DNA of 64,000 bases from Streptomyces composti. GTDB lineage: Bacteria > Actinomycetota > Actinomycetes > Streptomycetales > Streptomycetaceae. This document shows, one piece after another, positions 50,960-57,721 of this stretch (position 1 is the stretch's first letter; each line of letters begins with the position of its first letter). Below the pieces are notes generated by a model. It worked only from the letters and a program-made list of their open reading frames with translations, was not told the origin of the DNA and did no database searches. A program made the position numbers and the translations under genes. The stretch lies in contig NZ_JAATEM010000035.1 in assembly GCF_012034205.1 (NCBI RefSeq), positions 1 to 64,000 on the forward strand, written 5' to 3'.

Positions 50960-50983
50960 GCATGTCGCGCGGATGCGGGGTAC
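50960..50983 (+). promoter_or_regulatory. Candidate SigB-type promoter
   Basis: GCAT (50960-50963), 14 bases, GGGTAC (50978-50983): a full match to GNNT-N14/16-GGGTAC. It lies 41 bases before the SsgA-like gene start, inside a normal leader length. Confidence 0.5.
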
Positions 50984-51024
50984 TAGAGGGCCCTGCACCT
51001 GCATTCCGGCGAAGGGCTCTGGTC

Positions 51025-51450
51025 GTGAACTCGAACCTGCACAAGACCCTGGTGGTGGAGGTCCGGGCGGGCGTCACGGACCGCTTTCCCGTGCTCGCCC
51101 ATCTGAGCTACACCCCCGACGACCCGTTCGCCGTCACCGTCGTCTTCAGCCATGACGGCCGGGTCCTGGCACGGTGGCGGCTGGACCGCGACATGCTGCT
51201 GGAAGGGCTGAGGCGCCCGGTCGGCTGCGGTGACGTGCGGCTGCGGCCCGAGGACCGGGGTGCGGCGCGGGAGCTGCGGATGGACTTCCTCGGCGAGGCG
51301 CACGCCGACGGGAGCCGGCACCACGCGGTGGTGTTCGTGTGGGCCGAGGCCGTCGGGGAGTTCCTCACCGAGACCCACCGCATGGTCGCGCCGGGCTCGG
51401 AGCAGGTCCGCGTGGACGACTTCCTCGCCGACGTCCTGGCCGGGAGCTGA
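51025..51450 (+). CDS. SsgA-like sporulation/cell division protein (SALP)
   Basis: 141 residues. SsgA-like proteins occur only in morphologically complex actinobacteria and help position septa and remodel peptidoglycan. The family pattern is clear: VLAHLSYTPDDPFAVTVVFSHDG, ARWRLDRDMLLEGLRRPVGCGDVRL and the end VRVDDFLADVLAG. Which SALP subtype it is cannot be fixed from sequence memory. GTG 51025 start. A SigB-type promoter candidate lies upstream, which would tie it to stress or development. Gene is alone between the oxidoreductase and a convergent DUF6328 gene. Confidence 0.85.
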   Translation: MNSNLHKTLVVEVRAGVTDRFPVLAHLSYTPDDPFAVTVVFSHDGRVLARWRLDRDMLLEGLRRPVGCGDVRLRPEDRGAARELRMDFLGEAHADGSRHHAVVFVWAEAVGEFLTETHRMVAPGSEQVRVDDFLADVLAGS

Positions 51451-51476
51451 CGACTGATCCGGACGGCCGGTCCGTC

Positions 51477-51992
51477 TCAGCGGGTGGTGTAGCGGTACCG
51501 CACCCACATGGGCAGCCCGAACCACCACAGCAGGTACCAGAAGACCACCCCGGCGACCAGATAGGGCACATAGCCGTCGCCGGTCGCCACCCGCAGGATC
51601 AGCAGCAGCGAGGCGCAGGTCGTGAGCAGCAGCAGCACGAGCCCGAGCAGCGTCATCCGGGCCGCCCAGGTCACCGCCTGCGGTTTGATCCTCCGTCCGG
51701 AGACCAGCCGGTGCAGCGAGACGGGGCCGATGAGCACGCCGGTGGCGCAGGCGCCCAGCACGACCGTGACGATGTAGATGGTCTGGTCGGTGCCGGACAG
51801 GTCGTCGTACTTCGGGGTGAAGACGACCGTCAACAGGAAGCCGAACAGGATCTGCACACCCATCTGGGCGACGCGGACCTCCTGGATCAGCTCGACCCAC
51901 ATCCGGTCCGCCCGCTCCTCCTCGGTCTCGTTGCGCCCTCGCCGCCTGACCTGGCCGTCCTCAGCGGCCGGTGTGCCCGGTGTGTCCGACAC
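51477..51992 (-). CDS. DUF6328 family membrane protein
   Basis: 171 residues. A charged N terminus (VRRRGRNETEEERADRMWVELIQEVR) precedes four membrane helices (GVQILFGFLLTVVFTP, TIYIVTVVLGACATGVLIGPV, AARMTLLGLVLLLLTTCASLLLIL, YLVAGVVFWYLLWWFGLP). This pattern is the DUF6328 family, common in actinobacteria, function unknown. GTG 51992 has GGGAGGCACC upstream. Confidence 0.82.
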   Translation of the reverse strand: MSDTPGTPAAEDGQVRRRGRNETEEERADRMWVELIQEVRVAQMGVQILFGFLLTVVFTPKYDDLSGTDQTIYIVTVVLGACATGVLIGPVSLHRLVSGRRIKPQAVTWAARMTLLGLVLLLLTTCASLLLILRVATGDGYVPYLVAGVVFWYLLWWFGLPMWVRYRYTTR

Positions 51993-52154
51993 GGTGCCTC
52001 CCGGTGTGCGCCCAGTCTGCCTCTTCCTTCCCGCTCCTGCCCCGTCCGTGGCGGTCCTCCCGGGCGAAGCCCGGGCAACCGGAACGGTTTGCCGGGCTCC
52101 GGTCCGGTTACACGGCCTGCGCGACGACCCCGACTTCCGAAGGGCACGGAGTTC

Positions 52155-52487
52155 ATGACCGACACCCAGCTCACCGTGACGATGGACGGCGGCGCGGACG
52201 ACGCCCGCACGGTCGTCCGGGCCCTCGAGGGCGCCTTCGGGGCGCCGGACGCCCTGCCCTCCGACGACCGGGCGACGGTCCACACGGCGACGTTCACCTC
52301 GGAGGGCGACGACGGCGGGCCGGGCGAGGCCGGCCGGCTGTCCGCCCCGGTCGGCGTCACCGTGCAGGGCACCCCGCTCGCGGTGCGCCGGGCCCGTGAC
52401 ACCCTGGCCGGCGCGTTCACGGCGCACGACGCGGGCGCGGCCTCCGGGGACCAGGAACGCGAGTGGCAGCTGCGCCTCGAGCCCTGA
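52155..52487 (+). CDS. Hypothetical protein
   Basis: 110 residues, acidic and soluble: TDTQLTVTMDGGADDARTVVRALEGAFGAPD, then a Thr/Asp-rich middle, then PLAVRRARDTLAGAFTAHDAGA. I recognise no named family. GC-biased codons and a GGAG just before the ATG support a real gene. It lies between the divergent DUF6328 gene and the convergent universal stress protein gene. Confidence 0.6.
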   Translation: MTDTQLTVTMDGGADDARTVVRALEGAFGAPDALPSDDRATVHTATFTSEGDDGGPGEAGRLSAPVGVTVQGTPLAVRRARDTLAGAFTAHDAGAASGDQEREWQLRLEP

Positions 52488-52533
52488 GCCCCGCCGCCGG
52501 CCCGGGGCCGGCCGGTTCCTGTCCGGGGCCGGG

Positions 52534-53411
52534 TCACACCTCCTCGGGGACGACGGCCACCGGGCACGCGGCGTGATGCAGCAGGGCGTGGGCCACCCGC
52601 CCGAACTGCAGGCCGCCGACCGCACCGTGCCGCCGCCGCGCGCCCACCACCAGCAGATCGGCCTCCGCGGAGGCGTCCTGCAGCACCTTGTGAGCCACCC
52701 CCTCCACCGCCCGGGGGCGCACGTCCACCTTCGGATGGTCCCGGCCGGGCTCGTGCAGCGCGTCGGTCAGCAGCGCCCCGGCGCGTTCCTCGTTGACGTC
52801 CGCGGCGTCGGCCGCCGTCAGCAGATGGTCGAAGTGCTCGTGGGCGGGCCGGCGCCAGACCCGTACCGCGTGCAGGACGCAGTCGCGCGCCTCCGCCTCG
52901 CGGAAGGCGAACCGCACAGCGGCCGAGCTCTGTCCGGGGTCGCCGACACCGAGCACGACCCCGCCGGACGCCCCCGCCGGTTCCGTTCCCCGCCGCGCAC
53001 CACGATCACCGGGCACACGGCCCGGGCGGCCACGGTGAGGCTCACCGAGCCCAGCAGCATTCCCGCGATCCCGCCGCGTCCGCGTGAGCCGGTCACCACG
53101 GCGAAGGCGTCGGGGGCGGCGCGCAGCAGCGCGGAGACGGCGTCCTCGGGCACGACCTCGGCCGACACCTCCAGCTCCGGGTTGCGGGCCCGGGCGCGCT
53201 CGGCGCCGGACGCCGCGATGTGCTCGGCCATGACCTCCTCTGCGGGGCGGTCGGTACCGAAGGAGGGGGCCCGCCCCTCGTAGCGCTCCCACAGGGAGGC
53301 GTGCACGAGCCGCAGGGGCAGCCCGAGGCGCGTGGCCTCGTCCACGGCCCAGTCCACGGCCTCCAGGCTGGAGTCCGACCCGTCGACACCCACGACCAGC
53401 GGGAGCACCAT
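52534..53411 (-). pseudogene. Universal stress protein, apparent one-base frameshift
   Basis: From ATG 53411 the first UspA domain reads PLVVGVDGSDSSLEAVDWAVDEATRLG through VVTGSRGRGGIAGMLLGSVSLTV and ARAVCPVIVVRGGER, then goes out of frame. The second domain is in the next frame: GVVLGVGDPGQSSAAVRFAFREAEARDC, then LLVVGARRRHGAVGGLQFGRVAHALLHHAACPVAVVPEEV, ending at 52534. Adding one base beside 52983-52984 would join them into a normal protein of about 292 residues. The rest looks functional, so error is plausible. Divergent from the CBS-BON gene. Confidence 0.83.
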
Positions 53412-53685
53412 GGTCACCACCGCCTTCCTGCACCGGCGGCCGCCTTCCGTTCCCGGCGGACACCGCGTTGCGGCCCCCTGTCAACACCGTCGCACCGCAC
53501 GGGCCCGGCCGCGACACCGGCACGGGCCCGCGGACCGCGGTACCGGCCCGGGTTGCACCGCGCCGGTTCGGGGCGATCGTGGAGGTGTACGGCCGAGGAC
53601 CGCCGGCGGGCTTGAAGCCGCCCCTGCCGCGACGGCCGGACACGCGGCACGAACCCGCCCCCGGCGAGGCCCGAGGAGGACCGCG

Positions 53686-54372
53686 GTGCCTGGTACCCCG
53701 CACACCGTCAGCGATGTGATGACCCGGACGGTCGTGGCCGTCGGACGCGACGCGCCGTTCAAGGAGATCGTCCAGACCATGCAGCAGTGGAAGGTCAGCG
53801 CGCTCCCCGTGCTGGAGGGCGAGGGCCGTGTCGTCGGCGTCGTCTCCGAGGCCGACCTGCTGCCCAAGGAAGAGTTCCGCGACGACGAGCCGAGCCTGCT
53901 GCGGCAGCGCGGCCGTCTGGCCGACGTCGCCAAGGCCGGGGCGGTGACGGCGCGGGACCTGATGAGCACGCCGGCGATCACCGTCCGCCCCGACGCCACG
54001 CTGTCCCAGGCGGCCAGGATCATGGCCGTACGGCACGTCAAGCGGCTGCCCGTGGTCGACGACCTCGGCATGCTGCAGGGCATCGTGAGCCGCGCCGACC
54101 TGCTGAAGGTGTTCCTGCGGCCGGACGAGGAGATCGAGGACGAGGTCCGCCGCACGGTGGTGTCCTACCTCTTCCCGGCCCTGAGCCACGGCATCCGTGT
54201 GAGCGTCGACGAGGGAGTCGTCACCCTGGAGGGCCATGTCCGCGACACCTCGCTCATCCCGCTCGCCGTGCGGCTGGTGCGTGCCGTGGAGGGCGTCGTG
54301 GACGTGGAACCCCGCCTCACCGGCGAACCGGCGCACGGGAAGGGGCAGAAGGGGCAGCAGACGGCCCGCTGA
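53686..54372 (+). CDS. CBS-BON domain protein
   Basis: 228 residues. Two CBS domains (about residues 8-60, VSDVMTRTVVAVGRDAPF, and 88-140, ARDLMSTPAITVRPDATLSQA) that bind adenosyl nucleotides, then a BON domain (about 150-215, FPALSHGIRVSVDEGVVTLEGHVRDTS). Such proteins are common in dormancy or hypoxia gene sets near universal stress proteins. No membrane segment, so probably cytoplasmic. GTG 53686 with GAGGAGGA upstream. A role as an energy sensor is inference. Confidence 0.9.
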   Translation: MPGTPHTVSDVMTRTVVAVGRDAPFKEIVQTMQQWKVSALPVLEGEGRVVGVVSEADLLPKEEFRDDEPSLLRQRGRLADVAKAGAVTARDLMSTPAITVRPDATLSQAARIMAVRHVKRLPVVDDLGMLQGIVSRADLLKVFLRPDEEIEDEVRRTVVSYLFPALSHGIRVSVDEGVVTLEGHVRDTSLIPLAVRLVRAVEGVVDVEPRLTGEPAHGKGQKGQQTAR

Positions 54373-54405
54373 GCCGTTCCGTGCAGCCATGGTGTGCGTG
54401 TGCGG

Positions 54406-55746
54406 TCAGGCCGCCGCCACCTGCTCCTCGATGTGGTGCCGGACGCGGGCGGTGAGGGTGCTCAGCGGTCCGGAAACCGTGGCGCGCGGTGCGACGGGCT
54501 CCCGGATCCGGCGGGCCTGCGGCGGCAGCGCGTCCAGGTCGGTGGTGAACCGCTCCCGGCACTCCTCGAGCGTGGTGCGCCGGCCGGTGCGCCGCCCGTT
54601 TCGCATCACCGTCTCCAGCAGGGGCGTCGCCCCGTCGGGCGGCTGCTCGTCGGCCAGGCCGATCACATCGGCGCCCTCGGGCCCGCGGAACACCTGCTTG
54701 CGGCCGGGCGCCGTGGCCTTCGCCGAGGACAGCTTCATCACCGGGCGGCCGTCGTACTCCACCAGCTTGTACGCCGTGTCCAGGTACGGTGCGTCGGCCG
54801 ACACGCCCACGCGGGTGCCGACGGCGTAGGTGTCGACCGGGGCGCCCGAGCGCACCAGGTCCTCGATGGCGTACTCGTCCAGGCCGCCGCTCGCGATGAT
54901 GCCCACGCGGGGCAGGCCGGCGTCGTCGAGGAGGGCACGGGCCCGTGCCGCCAGGGCCCCGAGATCGCCGCTGTCCAGCCGTATCCCGGAGCCGCCCTCG
55001 CTGACCCGGGGGCCGAGCTCCTTCAGGACGCGGGCCGCGGTGCGCACGCCCTCCTCGGTGTCGTAGGTGTCCACCAGGAAGGCCACCGGACCGGGATGCG
55101 CCCGTGCGAAGGCCCGGAAGGCCTCCTCCTCGTCGGCGAACGCCTCGATGTAGGAGTGGGCCATGGTGCCGACGGCGGGGATGCCCAGCTCGGTGGCCGC
55201 GGCCACGTTGCTGGTCCCGGCGAAGCCCACCATGGCGCCCGCGCGCGCCGCGGCGAACCCCGCCTGCGGGCCGTGGGTGCGGCGCAGCGAGAAGTCGACC
55301 ACCGGATGCCCCGCTGCCGCGATGACGCACCGCGCGGCCTTGGAGGCGGCCGCGGTCTGGTGGTTCAGCTGGTTGAGCACAAAGGTCTCGACGAGCTGCG
55401 CCTGGGGCAGCGGCGCGGTCACCTCCAGCAGGGGCTCCCCGGCCAGCACGATCCGGCCCTCGGGAACCGCCCGCACGTCCCCGGTGAACCGCAGGCCGAG
55501 CAGGTGCCGCAGGTCCTCGGGCGGGCGGTGCAGCGCGGTGGCGAAGGCCTCGACGTCCTCGGGGCCGATGTGCAGGCCGGACAGGTAGTCCAGGGCCGGT
55601 TCGAGTCCCGCGGCGACCAGGAAGCCCCGTTCGTCCGGCAGATCCCGGGCGAAGAGGCTGAACGTCGCGGGGGCGGTCATGTCCTCCCGGAGGTAGGACA
55701 TGACCATGGTCACCTCGTACAGGTCGGTGGTGGTCGCGTCGGACAT
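54406..55746 (-). CDS. pncB: Nicotinate phosphoribosyltransferase
   Basis: 446 residues, converts nicotinate and PRPP to nicotinate mononucleotide in NAD salvage. It starts TTDLYEVTMVMSYLREDMTAPATFSLFARDLP and contains VDFSLRRTHGPQAGFAAARAGAMVGFAGTSNVAAA, with the catalytic His-region phosphoenzyme site in the family, and GIRLDSGDLGALAARAR and VGIIASGGLDEY for the phosphate. ATG 55746 has GAGGAGG eight bases upstream. A 13-base-arm hairpin lies in its leader. It follows a universal stress protein gene on the same strand. Confidence 0.92.
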   Translation of the reverse strand: MSDATTTDLYEVTMVMSYLREDMTAPATFSLFARDLPDERGFLVAAGLEPALDYLSGLHIGPEDVEAFATALHRPPEDLRHLLGLRFTGDVRAVPEGRIVLAGEPLLEVTAPLPQAQLVETFVLNQLNHQTAAASKAARCVIAAAGHPVVDFSLRRTHGPQAGFAAARAGAMVGFAGTSNVAAATELGIPAVGTMAHSYIEAFADEEEAFRAFARAHPGPVAFLVDTYDTEEGVRTAARVLKELGPRVSEGGSGIRLDSGDLGALAARARALLDDAGLPRVGIIASGGLDEYAIEDLVRSGAPVDTYAVGTRVGVSADAPYLDTAYKLVEYDGRPVMKLSSAKATAPGRKQVFRGPEGADVIGLADEQPPDGATPLLETVMRNGRRTGRRTTLEECRERFTTDLDALPPQARRIREPVAPRATVSGPLSTLTARVRHHIEEQVAAA

Positions 55747-55770
55747 GTGGGTCGCCTCCTCGGCCGTGTC

Positions 55771-55802
55771 CGGCCGTCCCCACGCCTTGGTGGGGACGGC
55801 CG
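55771..55802. promoter_or_regulatory. 13-bp inverted repeat in the pncB leader
   Basis: CGGCCGTCCCCAC (55771-55783) and GTGGGGACGGCCG (55790-55802), perfect, with a six-base loop GCCTTG. It starts 25 bases upstream of the pncB start and lies 90 bases after the upstream stress-protein stop. It could be a terminator of that gene, an attenuator, or an operator; the core GTCCCC...GGGGAC recalls DevR/OsdR-like palindromes but spacing differs. Confidence 0.6.
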
Positions 55803-55892
55803 GCGCGCGGACCATCCGTCCCTCACTCCCCCTCCCCTCCACCCTCCGACGAGTCGGGGGGCACCGCCATCGCGGCGGAGGTCCGCGCCGTC

Positions 55893-56761
55893 TCACGCCG
55901 GGACCGTGATGACCGGGCAGGGGGCATGACGCATCACGCCCTGGCTCACCGAGCCCAGCAGCGTGCCGGCGAGACCCCCGTGTCCGCGGGTTCCGACGAC
56001 CAGGCCGAGAGCGTGCTCGGAGGCGTCCGTGAGGACCCGCACCGGGTGGCCGCGGACGACCTCGGGTGCAGCTCCACGTCGGGGTGGGTGCCGGTGCGGC
56101 CGGCGACCGTCTCCGCGAGCACGCGGCGGCACTCCTCCGTCGCCGCGTGCTCGTCGAGGACTCCGAGCAGCGGCGGATGCCACACGTACAGCGCCCGCAG
56201 CCGTGCGCCGCGCAGGGCCGCCTCCTCGACCGCCGGGTCCACCGCGGCCGCCGAGTGCGGGCTGCCGTCGACGCCGGCCACGAGGTACGGGGGCTGCCCG
56301 GTGGCGGTGTGCTCCGCCTCGGGTACGACCACGACCGGGCAGGAGGCGTGGGCCGCGAGCGGCAGTGCCACGCGGCGGAGAACAGTCCGCGGCCTGCCGG
56401 GATGCCGGGAGCCGACCACGGCCAGGGAGGCGTGGCGGGACTCCTCGTGCAGGACCCACGCCGGCTCGCCCTCGGCCAGCAGCGCCGAGACCTCCACCTC
56501 GGGCTGCCGGGACTCCACGAAGGACACCGCGTCCCTGAGCAGCCGCTCGCCCGGCCCGTGCAGTTCCCGGTTCCACTGCTCCCGGGACGGCCCAGCCTCC
56601 CCGGACCGGTAGCCGCCGACCGGGGTTCCCTGGGCGTGCACGAGCCGCAGCGGGAGGCCGCGGCGCCGCGCCTCGTCGGCGGCCCAGGCCAGTGCCAGGC
56701 GTTCACCGGGGTCGGGGTCGACCCCGACCCCGATCGGCCGGCGTCCGTCCGCGCCAGTCAT
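55893..56761 (-). pseudogene. Universal stress protein, apparent one-base frameshift
   Basis: From ATG 56761 (GGAGG nine bases upstream) UspA domain 1 reads PIGVGVDPDPGERLALAWAADEARRRG ... LAVVGSRHPGRPRTVLRRVALPL; domain 2 starts YLVAGVDGSPHSAAAVDPAVEEAAL. After HPDVELH the frame breaks; the next frame gives PEVVRGHPVRVLTDASEHALG, LVVGTRGHGGLAGTLLGSVS and the end HAPCPVITVPA at 55893. One missing base in GGG at 56064-56066 explains it and would give a protein of about 289 residues. Upstream of pncB on the same strand. Confidence 0.83.
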
Positions 56762-56986
56762 GGCAGGCACCTCCAGGCGCCTCTCGCACCGTTCGTCCAC
56801 GTCCAGGCCGGCCTCGGCGGCCGGGTGCCGCCACGGTGCCGGTGGTCCCTGCCGGTGGCCCGGTCGGCCCCTGCGGACTCGGCCGCTTTCACGGATGCTG
56901 GAACGAGGGGGTCCAGCAGGAGAAGGACGACCACGCACCGCTTCGCCGCTCGTGATCGTCACCGGCTTCCGAAGGGACCGGTCGCC

Positions 56987-57697
56987 ATGAGCACACACGT
57001 CACCTCCCCGCCGGCCGGTCCGGCGAGCCCCGGGGTGTATCCGGCCCGGCTGACCGCCCGGCTCGACGAGCCGCTGTCGCGCTGGCTGTGGCTGGTCAAA
57101 TGGCTGCTCGCCCTCCCCCACCACATCGTGCTGCTGTTCCTGTGGGTGGCGGTCCTGGTGGTGAGCGTGGTGGCCTTCTTCGCGATCCTGTTCACCGGCC
57201 GCTACCCGCGGCCCCTGTTCGACTTCACCACCGGTGTACTGCGCTGGAACTGGCGTGTGGCGTACTACGCCTACGGCACGCTGGGCACCGACCGCTACCC
57301 GCCGTTCACCCTCGCCGACGTGCCCGACTATCCGGCCCACTGGGACCTGGAGTATCCCGGGCACCTCTCGCGCGGCCTGGTGCTGGTGAAGTGGTGGCTG
57401 CTCGTCCTGCCGCACTACCTGGTCCTGGGATTCTTCCTCGGCGGAGCCCGCATGGCCTGGTTCAACGGCGGCCTCATCGGGCTGCTCGCCCTGTTCGCCG
57501 GTGTCGCCCTGGCGTTCACCGGCCTCTACCCGCGCGGCCTGTACGACCTGCTGCTCGGCCTGAACCGCTGGGTGCTGCGGGTGGCCGCCTACGCGGCGCT
57601 GCTCACCGACGAGTACCCGCCCTTCCGCCTCGACCAGGGCGGCGAGGAGCCCCCGGCCGGGCCCCTGAACGGGCCCGAACCGCGCAAGACGCCATGA
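56987..57697 (+). CDS. DUF4389 membrane protein
   Basis: 236 residues with four membrane helices in two pairs (KWLLALPHHIVLLFLWVAVLVVSVVAFFAILFTG and KWWLLVLPHYLVLGFFLGG ... GLLALFAGVALAFTGLYPRG). The duplicated FTGxYPRxLFDF/L element with RW(N/V)WRV is the DUF4389 repeat. Function unknown; these proteins are common next to ppdK and universal stress protein genes in actinobacterial dormancy-type loci. ATG 56987 with GAAGGGAC upstream; 24 bases before ppdK, likely one operon. Confidence 0.85.
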   Translation: MSTHVTSPPAGPASPGVYPARLTARLDEPLSRWLWLVKWLLALPHHIVLLFLWVAVLVVSVVAFFAILFTGRYPRPLFDFTTGVLRWNWRVAYYAYGTLGTDRYPPFTLADVPDYPAHWDLEYPGHLSRGLVLVKWWLLVLPHYLVLGFFLGGARMAWFNGGLIGLLALFAGVALAFTGLYPRGLYDLLLGLNRWVLRVAAYAALLTDEYPPFRLDQGGEEPPAGPLNGPEPRKTP

Positions 57698-57721
57698 CCG
57701 GTCCTGAGAAGGAGCACCCAC

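Noticed and set aside
53497..53530. Two copies of GCACGGGCCCG, 23 bases apart, before the CBS-BON gene
   Set aside because: The sequence is simple and GC-rich, so chance repetition is likely in this genome; I did not call it an operator.
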